The position numbers and the translations under genes were made by a program. A stretch of 64,000 nt of DNA. It comes from Limosilactobacillus reuteri subsp. reuteri (lineage in GTDB: Bacteria > Bacillota > Bacilli > Lactobacillales > Lactobacillaceae). The stretch spans positions 1,558,501-1,622,500 of the forward strand of contig NC_009513.1 of assembly GCF_000016825.1 (NCBI RefSeq). Direction: 5' to 3'. Below, piece after piece: positions 14,855-23,893 of the stretch. The stretch's first letter is position 1. The number at the start of each line of letters is the position of its first letter. The notes beneath the pieces are model-generated. The model had not been told where the DNA came from. It worked only from the letters and a program-made list of their open reading frames with translations, and ran no database searches.

Positions 14855-17440
14855 ATGCAGCAGTTGGGCAATCGCCTATTAAACTGGTGGTCTAAGTATT
14901 CAAAAATCATAAAAGTAGTGTTTGTAACCTCAGTCCTAGTCTTTGTTATTCTCGCGTTAGGTAACTTTTTTAAAACAGTTAAATGGCATGAAGTAGGAGT
15001 TGGTTTAGCAAACCTGTCTTGGGAAAGTATCATCCTGCTACTAATTACGGGATGCATCGCAGTCATTCCTATGTTGGGGTATGATTTTGCAATCACTCAT
15101 TTATTACCCGGGAAATTTAAGAAATCATATATTATCCGCTGTGGATGGATTACTAATACTTTAACAAATATTGCCGGATTTGGCGGAATTCTTGGTTCTA
15201 CTTTACGAGCATACTTCTATCGAAAGAACGCAACTAAGAAAGAGATTCTACTTGCTATCTCTAAAATCGCTGTTTTCTTACTCTCTGGTTTATCTGTTCT
15301 TTGTTGGGTAGCTTTGATCATCATGTTTGTGTTTCACGATGGCGGCCACTTCAACCAATACGCACTTTGGCTTGTGGGAGGCGGATTATATTTTCCAATC
15401 GTTTTTTATTTTACTGTTATTCATAATAGTAAAATATTTAAGAATATCACGCCCAAAGTAGGGACCTTTTTAGTCACCAGTTCAACTTGTGAATGGCTAT
15501 TTGTAGCACTTTTTTTCTTACTAGTCGGTTGGTGCTTAGACGTTCGGCATAGCCTTATTAGCGTTCTGCCATTATACGTTGTTGCCCAAGTTCTCGGGGT
15601 TCTTTCAATGATTCCGGGGGCACTTGGTTCGTTTGACCTTTTAATGATGTTAGAACTGTCATTACTTGGCGTTTCCCAAACTACCTCTGTTATTTGGTTA
15701 TTACTATTCCGAATTTTTTACTACATCGTTCCCTTAATTATTGCCGGATTCATGTTCTTGCACTCTCTGGCATCCCAAGTTAACCAGTTTTTCGACGGAT
15801 TACCATTGCTAATGGTCCGCAAACTTGCTTACTATTTAATTACAACATTTATGTATGTTTCTGGGATTCTGATGCTTATTACTGCCTCAATTCCAGACAT
15901 CACAGCACAAAATAAGATTATCGCGAACCTTTATCCCTATACCTTCTTCTTCCTCCACCAATTGACAACCATCTTATTTGCACTGGCTATGCTTGCCTGT
16001 GCTCGCGGTCTTCAATCAAAGGTGAAAAAGGCATACCTTCCTACTTTAATATTATTGGTAATTGGAATTGCTAATACCATTTGGAACCTGGGAACATTGA
16101 GCTTAACAATTTACCTCGTCATTGTTTTGATACTTGTTTTACTCTCTCGCCATGTGTTATACCGGAAGAAATTGGAATATTCAATTGGAAAATTCGCAAT
16201 TGATAGTCTTATCTTTGCTGGGGCATGTATCCTCTATGTAATTGTCGGGGTTATTAATGCTCCTCAATATTCCAGTAAGCACCACATCCCTGATTTTCTA
16301 TTTTTCCCTGGTGAAAAGATTTGGATTTCCGGACTTTTCGGATTAATCCTCGGCCTCTTATTAATTTTCGTTATTCTGCGCTACTTTATGGCCGGGACTG
16401 ATCCTTTCAATATTCCAAACGTATTTGATGCTGAACGGATCCGCAATGTTATTAAAGAATATGGAGGAAATGAAACTAGTCACCTCGCCTTCTTAAAAGA
16501 TAAAAGTATCTATTATTACAGTGTTGACGATCATGATAAGCTCTTTTTCATGTATCGCCGTAAATATGATCGCTTGGTCGTAATGGGCGATCCAGTTGGA
16601 GATAAGGATAGTTGGCGACCAGCTCTTCGACAATTTGTCTTAGAAGCTGATAAGTATGGCTATCAGCTTGTCTTTTATGAAGTCTCCAGCGATATGACAA
16701 TGCTTCTTCATGAATTTGGCTTCGACTTTATTAAAACCGGTGAAGCTGGCCTTGTTAAGCTGGCAGACTTTACGCTTGCTGGTAAGCGACAACGATCACA
16801 ACGAACATTGATGCATAAATTTGATCGTGAAGGCTATACCTTCTCTGTTGAAAAGCCACCATTTAGTAAAGAATTAATGCAAGAGATGAAACAAGTCTCC
16901 GATAGCTGGTTAGGAAACGAAACAGAAAAAGGATTCTCTCTCGGTTTCTTTGACTCCTACTACATTAATCAAGCACCTGTTGGCATTATCCGTGATAAAG
17001 ACGGCAAAATGGTCGCCTTTGCAACGTTTATGCCGACAGGGGGTAAAAAGATTTTAACAATTGACCTCATGCGTCATAGTAAAGATGCCCCTTCTGGAAT
17101 CATGGATAAAATTTTCATTAGTATGTTCCAGTACGGGCAGGAAAACGGTTATACCTACTTTGATCTCGGAATGGCACCTCTTTCGAATGTTGGTGAATAT
17201 CAATTTAGCTTTATTGAAGAAAAAGCTGCACACTTCATCTATGAATATGGATATCATTTGTATGGCTTTCAAGGATTACGGCGATACAAAGATAAATATG
17301 CGACAGTTTGGTATTCACGTTATACTGCCTTCCGTAAGAAGAATTCAATCATTGCCACAATGATGATTCTAGTTAGTGTCGTTAACCAACGTGTTGATCA
17401 GCAAAACCACCGTTCAATCTTCTGGTGGTTGATTAAATAA
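14855..17440 (+). CDS. mprF: MprF bifunctional lysyl-phosphatidylglycerol synthetase/flippase
   Basis: An 861-residue protein with the MprF architecture: about 14 membrane helices over the first 500 residues (flippase) and a C-terminal cytosolic GNAT-like synthetase domain of roughly 330 residues. The synthetase has the family blocks FLKDKSIYYYSVDDHDKLFF, QRTLMHKFDREGYTF and YFDLGMAPLSNVGEYQF. MprF moves lysine (or alanine) from aminoacyl-tRNA to phosphatidylglycerol and flips the lipid outward, lowering the surface negative charge and the binding of cationic peptides. I chose the ATG at 14855 because AAGGAGGAG precedes it; the ATG at 14819 lies upstream of that site. It is followed by a strong terminator. 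Confidence 0.92.
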   Translation: MQQLGNRLLNWWSKYSKIIKVVFVTSVLVFVILALGNFFKTVKWHEVGVGLANLSWESIILLLITGCIAVIPMLGYDFAITHLLPGKFKKSYIIRCGWITNTLTNIAGFGGILGSTLRAYFYRKNATKKEILLAISKIAVFLLSGLSVLCWVALIIMFVFHDGGHFNQYALWLVGGGLYFPIVFYFTVIHNSKIFKNITPKVGTFLVTSSTCEWLFVALFFLLVGWCLDVRHSLISVLPLYVVAQVLGVLSMIPGALGSFDLLMMLELSLLGVSQTTSVIWLLLFRIFYYIVPLIIAGFMFLHSLASQVNQFFDGLPLLMVRKLAYYLITTFMYVSGILMLITASIPDITAQNKIIANLYPYTFFFLHQLTTILFALAMLACARGLQSKVKKAYLPTLILLVIGIANTIWNLGTLSLTIYLVIVLILVLLSRHVLYRKKLEYSIGKFAIDSLIFAGACILYVIVGVINAPQYSSKHHIPDFLFFPGEKIWISGLFGLILGLLLIFVILRYFMAGTDPFNIPNVFDAERIRNVIKEYGGNETSHLAFLKDKSIYYYSVDDHDKLFFMYRRKYDRLVVMGDPVGDKDSWRPALRQFVLEADKYGYQLVFYEVSSDMTMLLHEFGFDFIKTGEAGLVKLADFTLAGKRQRSQRTLMHKFDREGYTFSVEKPPFSKELMQEMKQVSDSWLGNETEKGFSLGFFDSYYINQAPVGIIRDKDGKMVAFATFMPTGGKKILTIDLMRHSKDAPSGIMDKIFISMFQYGQENGYTYFDLGMAPLSNVGEYQFSFIEEKAAHFIYEYGYHLYGFQGLRRYKDKYATVWYSRYTAFRKKNSIIATMMILVSVVNQRVDQQNHRSIFWWLIK

Positions 17441-17445
17441 TGTTA

Positions 17446-17488
17446 AGAGGGTGAGGAAAAACTTTTCCGTTTTTCCTCACCCTCTTTA
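17446..17488. terminator. Bidirectional intrinsic terminator between mprF and DJ-1 gene
   Basis: AGAGGGTGAGGAAAAAC (17446-17462) pairs perfectly with GTTTTTCCTCACCCTCT (17469-17485) around six bases, in a region between convergent genes. Confidence 0.85.
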
Positions 17489-17498
17489 CTTTTATCGC

Positions 17499-18071
17499 CT
17501 ATTTTTGATCCATTAAATAATCATATAGCATCTCATGCTTAATCTTATCAGTGTTGTATCCTAATACCTCTGCAATCTGATAAGCAAAGGCTAAGGCAGT
17601 TGCGGGACCACGACTGGTAATGATTTTTCCGTCATTATCAACAACCGTAATATCCTCTTCAAAATTTGCTGTTGGGGCAACCTTAGCAATTTCCTCGTTA
17701 ATTCCCGGGAAGCAAGTATAGTTATGATTATCAAGCAAACCATACCGCGCCAAGGCAATCGGAGCAGCACACATTGCGGCATCCCACTTATTTTCTGCAT
17801 TGCGTTTTTGCATCAATTTCATCAACCTATCATTATCGCGAAGCTTTTGGGCACCCCCGCGACCACCAGGAAAGGCTACCACATCATAATCGAGGAGCCG
17901 ATCACTCATTACCTCGTCACAAGTTAATTCAATTCCGTGAGCGCCAGGAACATAAAGATCCTCTAATCCGACCATTGTGGTTTCAATCCCCATTCGCCGG
18001 AGAACGTCCACAATTGTAAGTCCTTCTACTTCTTCACAACCTGGTGCAAACACTACAGCAACTTTAGCCAA
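17499..18071 (-). CDS. DJ-1/PfpI family protein (ThiJ/YajL-like)
   Basis: A 190-residue single-domain DJ-1 protein. The nucleophile elbow DAAMCAAPIALARYGLL carries the conserved Cys (about residue 100), and the acidic partner residue lies in CEEVEGLTIVDVLRR near the N terminus. Such proteins act in protection against oxidative or carbonyl stress; glyoxalase or deglycase activity has been described for some. Start is TTG (18071) with GGGGTG upstream. It lies 12 bp after the esterase gene and is probably in the same transcript. Which activity applies is not decided by sequence. Confidence 0.87.
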   Translation of the reverse strand: MAKVAVVFAPGCEEVEGLTIVDVLRRMGIETTMVGLEDLYVPGAHGIELTCDEVMSDRLLDYDVVAFPGGRGGAQKLRDNDRLMKLMQKRNAENKWDAAMCAAPIALARYGLLDNHNYTCFPGINEEIAKVAPTANFEEDITVVDNDGKIITSRGPATALAFAYQIAEVLGYNTDKIKHEMLYDYLMDQK

Positions 18072-18083
18072 AATATCACCCCA

Positions 18084-19067
18084 TCAATTATTGATTATTG
18101 CAACTACCCGTTTCATTACACCCTTTGCTTCTGGAATTTGATAAAGCGGGTAAATATGAAACAGTCCACGACCCGTATATGAGTTTACAGTGATCCCAGC
18201 GTCACGCAATTTTTGAACAAACAAGGTCACATCAGGATACATTATTTCCCTTGTCCCTACAAAAACAGTCACATCGCGCAACTGATCAAGATTCCCATAT
18301 AAAGGACTTAAGCGATAGTCTTGATGATCCGTATCACCGGCCCACATCGTACCAATTTTTCGCAAACCGTTCACTGCTAGTGTAACATCTTTATCCTCAT
18401 ATTTGCTAATGAGAGGATTTGTAAGGTCAAGATCGAGCCAAGGAGAAAATAAGATGAGGTGACCAGGCTGTGGAAGCCCCTTTTTACCAAGATATTCACA
18501 AAAGCCAGCTGCTAATCCCCCACCAGCTGAATCGCCCATAATAGTTACTTTACTAGCAGGCATAAGGGTATAAATTTTACTATAAAAACTAGCAATTTCT
18601 TGGTAGGCGGTACGGTAAGTAGCATGCGGAACCAACGAATAAATCGGGACATAAATCTTCGCATCCGTGGCGATTGCCAACCGATTTAAATATTGCCAAT
18701 GAGTCTTATCGGGGCGCTGAATATAGGCTCCCCCGGTTAGGTACATGATTACTCGTTGATTATCTCCATGATCATTTAAGACATATGTTGTTACTTCCTG
18801 TTCTTGACGTTGAACATCAACCGTCACTACAGCAGCAGGCAAGTAGTAATCAGCCTCGTTGTCAATCCATGCGTTCCCCACTAAGGCATTAAACTTATTA
18901 TTTTCTGCAAGATCGTTTTTAAATCCGCTTAATTGAATTCCCATTTCAGCAAAGGTTGCTTTACTAGAACGATGAGCACCACATCGTCGTAACTCTCGCA
19001 AACTATTCTCAAGATTATTAGCCAAATGACTAGCAATTTGAGTATTAAATTTCTTTATTTTCTCCAC
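18084..19067 (-). CDS. Alpha/beta hydrolase (HSL-type esterase)
   Basis: A 327-residue alpha/beta hydrolase. The nucleophile elbow is MGDSAGGGLAAGF (Ser about 165), the acid lies near FVGTREIMYPD and the catalytic His in GLFHIYPL. The usual HGGG oxyanion motif is replaced by YLTGGAYIQRP, so the first His is missing as in some related esterases. Start is GTG at 19067 after GAGGAGCG. It is placed between a DHA2 exporter gene (48 bp upstream) and a DJ-1 gene (12 bp downstream), all on the same strand, suggesting one unit. Probable substrates are short-chain esters. Confidence 0.83.
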   Translation of the reverse strand: MEKIKKFNTQIASHLANNLENSLRELRRCGAHRSSKATFAEMGIQLSGFKNDLAENNKFNALVGNAWIDNEADYYLPAAVVTVDVQRQEQEVTTYVLNDHGDNQRVIMYLTGGAYIQRPDKTHWQYLNRLAIATDAKIYVPIYSLVPHATYRTAYQEIASFYSKIYTLMPASKVTIMGDSAGGGLAAGFCEYLGKKGLPQPGHLILFSPWLDLDLTNPLISKYEDKDVTLAVNGLRKIGTMWAGDTDHQDYRLSPLYGNLDQLRDVTVFVGTREIMYPDVTLFVQKLRDAGITVNSYTGRGLFHIYPLYQIPEAKGVMKRVVAIINN

Positions 19068-19115
19068 TGAAACGATCGCTCCTCATTTATAATCTTACTA
19101 TTATCCTATCATGAT

Positions 19116-20624
19116 TTAAGATTTTGTGTCTTTAAGATTACCTAAAGCCATTAGCTCGCGTTGGTGACAATGATTTTGCCAGCCTAAAATCACAACCAAA
19201 ATTAAGGCAATAACGATTAAAATTACTGCCGCAATGATAATGTCGCGATATCCATTATAAAGTATCGTACGCATGGTTGGTAAAAGCTTATCTGGAAGGC
19301 TACTAGCAGTTTGGGCATTCGATAATTTATTTAGCATTCTTAAGGTAATTCCGCGGTGCGTTTGAACACCCTGGAATAGCTCTTGGTTAAGAATAACGCC
19401 ATAAACCGCGGACATAAGGGTCTGGCTCAAAATTCGCAATAAGTATCCTAGTGAAGTAGCAATTGGCACATCCCGTAATTCAGCATCTGTTTGAACATTA
19501 ATCTGTAAAATATTAAAGACAAGACCAACACCGAATCCTTCAAAAGCACCCATGAATAAAATAAGCCAGAATGGTGTTTTTTGTCCCCCAATCATTATTC
19601 CTAAATAAGCAATAAAAATTGAGGCTGCACCACAGGTAACAATCCAGTATTTTCCCCACCGTTCCTGCAATACCGGTACTAATTCTGAACCAATAAAGTT
19701 AGTAACCGCACCTGGAATTTGCGTCATTCCGCCAAGCAGCGCACTTAAACCTAAAATTCCCTGAGCCCACATTGGAATATAAGTGACAAATGCAATAAAT
19801 GAGCCCCAAATTATGACGAATAAAGTAAAATCAATTACTAGTTCGCGATTTTTAAACAGACGGCTAGGAACAATTGGGTCGACCGCCTTACTGTCAACTT
19901 TTATCATTCCGCCAAGCAATAAGAGACCAACAACTATTAAACAGCCCACTACTAAGCCAGAAGCTGAACCAATCAATTGAACAGCTACTAAAATAATTAC
20001 TAAACTGACTACCAGTAAAGTCGCTCCAAGATAATCAACTGGCTTACCGGCAGCTTGCTTTTTCACATTCTTATAGAACAAGCTAATGATCGTAATCGCA
20101 ATTAAAGCAATCGGTACATTAACATAGAAAACCCAGTGCCAGCTCAACGCGTCAACAATCCATCCACCGAGGAGGGGACCAATAATCGAAGCAGTTCCAA
20201 AACAAGCACTGGCAATTCCCAATACTTGAGCTCGTTTTTTTAGGTTGTCGTACAATTCAGCAAAAACAATAAACGGGATTGTATTCATTCCTCCAGCACC
20301 AATTCCCATTACAGTTCGCGCGATAATAAACCATAAAATATTAGGAGCTAATCCTTGAAAGATTGCTCCAACTAAAAACATGGAGGTAGCAGTAATATAG
20401 GCTTGCTTGTTTCCCTTATGCTCACCAAACTTACTCCATAATGGGGTCGCAACAGCCATTCCCAAAAGAAAAGTTGCGATGATCCACCCCATATATTGCA
20501 ACCCATGAAGGTCACTGGTAATAGCTGGCAAGGCTGTATTTACAATCGTACCATCCATTCCCGCCATGATGTTAGATAGTAACAACGCACCAGTAACAAT
20601 TGTTCGTCGTTGTTGTAATTCCAC
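19116..20624 (-). CDS. DHA2-family (EmrB/QacA-type) MFS exporter
   Basis: A 502-residue, roughly 14-helix drug:H+ antiporter. Recognisable parts are MDGTIVNTALPAITSDLHGL in TM1, the PLWSKFGEHKGNKQAYITAT motif-A loop and IGPLLGGWIVDALSWHWVFY (motif C). I set the start at the GTG at 20624, which has AAAGGGG eight bases before it; an ATG at 20675 adds 17 residues that do not look like exporter sequence. It is followed closely by an esterase and a DJ-1 gene. The substrate is unknown; it is a distant paralogue of the exporter at 11229-12737 and lacks a local regulator. Confidence 0.88.
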   Translation of the reverse strand: MELQQRRTIVTGALLLSNIMAGMDGTIVNTALPAITSDLHGLQYMGWIIATFLLGMAVATPLWSKFGEHKGNKQAYITATSMFLVGAIFQGLAPNILWFIIARTVMGIGAGGMNTIPFIVFAELYDNLKKRAQVLGIASACFGTASIIGPLLGGWIVDALSWHWVFYVNVPIALIAITIISLFYKNVKKQAAGKPVDYLGATLLVVSLVIILVAVQLIGSASGLVVGCLIVVGLLLLGGMIKVDSKAVDPIVPSRLFKNRELVIDFTLFVIIWGSFIAFVTYIPMWAQGILGLSALLGGMTQIPGAVTNFIGSELVPVLQERWGKYWIVTCGAASIFIAYLGIMIGGQKTPFWLILFMGAFEGFGVGLVFNILQINVQTDAELRDVPIATSLGYLLRILSQTLMSAVYGVILNQELFQGVQTHRGITLRMLNKLSNAQTASSLPDKLLPTMRTILYNGYRDIIIAAVILIVIALILVVILGWQNHCHQRELMALGNLKDTKS

Positions 20625-20655
20625 TTTTTCATCCCCTTTAATTCTCTCCGTACTA

Positions 20656-20699
20656 AAGAGGATGGAACAGAGCATCTAAGTGCGTTGTCCCATCCTCTT
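20656..20699. other. Long hairpin between uracil-DNA glycosylase and exporter genes
   Basis: AAGAGGATGGaACA pairs with TTGTCCCATCCTCTT, about 14 bp with one mismatch. On the reverse strand it follows a TATAAT-like box near 20722-20727, so it lies either in the exporter's 5' leader or acts as a weak terminator. The T-run after it is short (CTCTTT), so termination is doubtful. Confidence 0.5.
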
Positions 20700-20751
20700 G
20701 AATTACAAACTGTTTTCCATTATACGACCTTAGGCATAAAAAGTATAATGG

Positions 20752-21405
20752 TTATTTTTTCATTTTCTTAATATCCTGCCCTAACTGTTGCCAATCTGCT
20801 TTAATAGTAGGCTCCAATCGGCGGGCATAGAGTACTGCGGCCGGATGATACATTGGCATAATCCAATGCTTGTCAGCCGTCAACTCATAACCATCATGCG
20901 CATCATTAGTTCGTTGAATTTTTTCGTGGAGAAGTTGCCCATGAAGCTTACTAATATTAGCCTGACTACCAAGCAGCCGTTGTAAAGCCGTATTGCCAAG
21001 CGTAACAATAATTTTCGGCTTAACTTGTGCTAGTTCCCAATCAAACAAAGGGGCAAATGCTAAGACTTCTTTTTTAGTGGGAGTACGGTTAGGCTTTTTT
21101 TCAATTACTTCACCCGTCTTCTTATCAACTACCTTTTTAATACTATAAGGCCGTTGACGAACTACACTGGTAATATAAACGGTTGAACGCGAATATCCGA
21201 TTGATTCAATCAATTTCATCAGTTCTTGACCGGAAGCACCAGAAAAAGGAATATTTACCTTTTCTTCATGACGACCAGGAGCCTCTCCTACTAACATCAA
21301 GTCTGGATTAAGTGGTCCTTGACCTGGAGTAAAGCCTGTTAATTGTCGATCCTTTGTTTTTTCTTTTACCTCTGCCAGGAGTGTTGGCGGATATTCTGCA
21401 ATCAT
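20752..21405 (-). CDS. Uracil-DNA glycosylase (family 4/5-like)
   Basis: A 217-residue protein of the UDG superfamily, which removes uracil from DNA to start base-excision repair. Motif 1 is MLVGEAPGRHEEKVNIPFSG and motif 2, near the C terminus, is MPMYHPAAVLYARR. Family 4 enzymes carry four Cys that bind an Fe-S cluster; here I see no such Cys set, so it belongs to an Fe-S-lacking branch. An inserted Lys-rich loop (VVDKKTGEVIEKKPNRTPTK) lies in the middle. It starts 12 bp after the ThrE gene on the same strand and is probably cotranscribed with it. Confidence 0.82.
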   Translation of the reverse strand: MIAEYPPTLLAEVKEKTKDRQLTGFTPGQGPLNPDLMLVGEAPGRHEEKVNIPFSGASGQELMKLIESIGYSRSTVYITSVVRQRPYSIKKVVDKKTGEVIEKKPNRTPTKKEVLAFAPLFDWELAQVKPKIIVTLGNTALQRLLGSQANISKLHGQLLHEKIQRTNDAHDGYELTADKHWIMPMYHPAAVLYARRLEPTIKADWQQLGQDIKKMKK

Positions 21406-21417
21406 ATTCTCAATCTC

Positions 21418-22785
21418 CTATCCATTATGTCGCCACTTAGAATCTGTAAGAATACGAGCAGCAATCAATCCCATTGGCAAGAATACAACAATCATAAGCG
21501 CCTTGGTCATCCAAAGCGTTCCTACACTAATCGAAGTTAAACCGATATTATACATTGCCCGATACATATAAAGTCCCGGGACCATAATAACAATCGATGG
21601 AACCGTGATTGAAATTTGCGGATATTGAATCTTACGTTTAACAATCGATGCCAATAACCCGGCAACTAACGCCCCTAAAAATGCGGCTGCTCCTGCCGGT
21701 ATTCCGGTCAAGTCCGTTAATTCTAAGCGTAAGGTATTAGCAATCGCACCAATACAACCGGCAATAGCTGCCATTTTAGGCGTACTGTTAAACATTATTG
21801 AGAAGCCAAATACCCCACAAAAGCTGGCTGGCAGCCGGAGTAAAAAGAGCATTAATGCCGATAGGGGCAATGCTTGAAAATTCTCAGGACGCAGGTTAAC
21901 CATTAATGCTACAATCCACCCAACCAATGTAGCAACTGTAATAATTGCGATTGCATAGGTCATCCGTTCAAGCCCGGACCGCATATCAAGTTTTGAAATA
22001 TCAAGGCCACTAGTAATAAATGGAAATCCCGGAATAATAAACAGCATTGCGCCGATATACCCTGCTTCATGACGCGAACTCACATTAAATGTTAATTGCA
22101 TCAAACTTAAGGCCAGCAGGTAAGAAAGACACGCAACTGCAACCGCGACCGCTACTCCCGCAAATAAGGTAATGTGATGGTCAATCATCTTACGGCGGAC
22201 ATAGTTTCCGAGGCCAGCTCCGATAAAACTACAAAACATTTCAACTGGTCCACCCCCCAGCAGAAATACGAAGGCGCTACATGCCAGCGCAGCTGCTAGT
22301 CCTACTTGGTAAGGAGCGTAATTTCCTTTTGAGTGAGCGATTTCTTCCAAACGGGAGTGGATTTCTCCAATTGTCATCTCGCTCCCATTCTGGTCAAATT
22401 CTTTAATAAATCGCTCCATCTGCGAAAGTTTTGTCGTATTTACGCTTGTGCTTGGCAAAGATATTGCCTGCGTGTAACTATGGTGGGCATCCATACAAGT
22501 ATATTCGAGGGAAACTAACCCAATATCGACTGAACAAGTCATTTTCAACGTCCGGGCAACTGTATTCATTGAATCACGGACTCGCCATGCCCCCGTTCCA
22601 TAAGAAAGCATCATTAATCCAATTCGCCCGACAATCGCTGCTCGTTCTACTAAATTAGCCTCATACGCAGGGGTGAAATTATCGTTTGTAAAAAAGTCAT
22701 GCCATGGAATCGCCATATGATGCTTATCAGACAAATGTTCAGTCGGCTCAAAATCATTCGCTGAGATCTCTTTATCCTTACTCAA
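21418..22785 (-). CDS. Threonine/serine exporter family protein (ThrE)
   Basis: A 455-residue protein with the ThrE layout: a soluble N-terminal domain (DUF1212, residues 40-180, with GRIGLMMLSYGTGAWRVRDS) followed by about ten membrane helices and the second DUF3815-type part. In this family, single proteins of this size combine both halves. It exports threonine and serine in Corynebacterium; export of small amino acids is the inferred role here. Start is TTG at 22785 with GGATGGG just upstream and GAGGAG slightly further. The stop is 12 bp before the uracil-DNA glycosylase start. Confidence 0.87.
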   Translation of the reverse strand: MSKDKEISANDFEPTEHLSDKHHMAIPWHDFFTNDNFTPAYEANLVERAAIVGRIGLMMLSYGTGAWRVRDSMNTVARTLKMTCSVDIGLVSLEYTCMDAHHSYTQAISLPSTSVNTTKLSQMERFIKEFDQNGSEMTIGEIHSRLEEIAHSKGNYAPYQVGLAAALACSAFVFLLGGGPVEMFCSFIGAGLGNYVRRKMIDHHITLFAGVAVAVAVACLSYLLALSLMQLTFNVSSRHEAGYIGAMLFIIPGFPFITSGLDISKLDMRSGLERMTYAIAIITVATLVGWIVALMVNLRPENFQALPLSALMLFLLRLPASFCGVFGFSIMFNSTPKMAAIAGCIGAIANTLRLELTDLTGIPAGAAAFLGALVAGLLASIVKRKIQYPQISITVPSIVIMVPGLYMYRAMYNIGLTSISVGTLWMTKALMIVVFLPMGLIAARILTDSKWRHNG

Positions 22786-22840
22786 AACCCATCCAGCTCC
22801 TCGTATAAATTCTCTTAACTATTTAATTATACGGCGACTG

Positions 22841-23728
22841 TCAAGCGATGGGAGTAATTTCTTTTAATTTAGTGATTAATTGCTGTTCATCATCGCTTAA
22901 AATGTAATCCTCCCGTGTGGCAAGCGAAATAAAAAACTTTTCCGGAATTGGGTCTTTAATATCGAGGGCAACAATTCCTGGTTCATCCTTTACCGCATCT
23001 TTAACCATCAAACTAATTCCCTTATTTTGCCGTACCAACTCTTTAATCCAGGAAACATTTGGCACCTTATAAATTGCCGTTTGTGGATTAATTTGGGCAT
23101 AGGTAGAATAAGCTTGGAAGGCAGCTTTATGCACATATTGCTGGTCATAATTAATAAAGATTTCGTTCGTTAAGTCTTGAAAACTAACTGCCTTTTTCTT
23201 TGCAAGCGGATGATCAGCACTTACGATGATACTAAATGGTCGCGCAGTTATTAATTCCGCAAAAATACCGGTTTGATCAATTGGCGCAATTGACCCCAGC
23301 ATGGCAATATCGATCTTTCCTGCTTGTAATTCACTTAGCAATTCATGAGACCCCACAGAAACGATTTTTATTCGTTGAAGAAGCTGCTTAGAAAGATTGC
23401 CGATAATGTGTGAAATATACATTTTTCCAATGATTGGCGGAAGACCGAATTTTATTTGTCGTTGATCGGACCGTGCTATTTCTTGATGGGCAATATCTAT
23501 TTTTTTGTTTATCGCCAACGCTTTTTCATATAGTAACTGCCCACTGCGCGTAATCATTTCATCCCTATGAACACGATCTTTGCGCACTAATTTTGTGTCA
23601 AATTCTTGCTCAAGGCGACGAATTGCCTGGGTAATACTAGGTTGAGAAACATTAAAATACTTTGCTACTTGCGTATAATTTTTTAATTTAACTAACATGG
23701 CAAAGTATTGTAAATCACGAGTATTCAT
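22841..23728 (-). CDS. LysR-family regulator of the dicarboxylate locus
   Basis: A 295-residue LysR protein with N-terminal helix-turn-helix (YTQVAKYFNVSQPSITQAIR followed by RLEQEF) and a periplasmic-binding-like effector domain. It is closest in pattern to the other LysR protein in this window (30349-31230): both have the start MNTRDLQYF/MKLNDLKYY, the IRFGLPPIIG segment and the same length. It stands on the same strand as, and downstream of, the DASS/fumarate reductase genes, separated by a terminator, so it has its own promoter. An inverted repeat TATTCA..TGAATA in its upstream region is a possible operator. Control of malate or fumarate use is inferred. Confidence 0.87.
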   Translation of the reverse strand: MNTRDLQYFAMLVKLKNYTQVAKYFNVSQPSITQAIRRLEQEFDTKLVRKDRVHRDEMITRSGQLLYEKALAINKKIDIAHQEIARSDQRQIKFGLPPIIGKMYISHIIGNLSKQLLQRIKIVSVGSHELLSELQAGKIDIAMLGSIAPIDQTGIFAELITARPFSIIVSADHPLAKKKAVSFQDLTNEIFINYDQQYVHKAAFQAYSTYAQINPQTAIYKVPNVSWIKELVRQNKGISLMVKDAVKDEPGIVALDIKDPIPEKFFISLATREDYILSDDEQQLITKLKEITPIA

Positions 23729-23842
23729 CGTCTTAACCCTTTCTATGTCGAAATAATATCTTTATCTTACGTCAATTAAGTATTCATTTGCAATTAAGAT
23801 TCTGAATATTCTTATAATGCTTGTATTCATCTTTGGCCTAAC

Positions 23843-23877
23843 AAAAAACTACTTGGCAAATTTCACCAAGTAGTTTT
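23843..23877 (-). terminator. Intrinsic terminator of the DASS transporter gene
   Basis: AAAACTACTTGG (23845-23856) pairs with CCAAGTAGTTTT (23866-23877) and on the reverse strand is followed by TTTTTTG. It separates the transporter from the downstream LysR gene. Confidence 0.85.
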
Positions 23878-23893
23878 CTTTTAAGATAAATTT

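Noticed and set aside
14806..15096. Reverse open frame of 96 codons over the mprF start
   Set aside because: It is antisense to the well-supported mprF N terminus and has no ribosome site or family pattern.
20656..20699. Hairpin as a riboswitch or T-box for the exporter
   Set aside because: It is a single simple stem without the conserved parts of known riboswitches or T-boxes; kept only as a hairpin.
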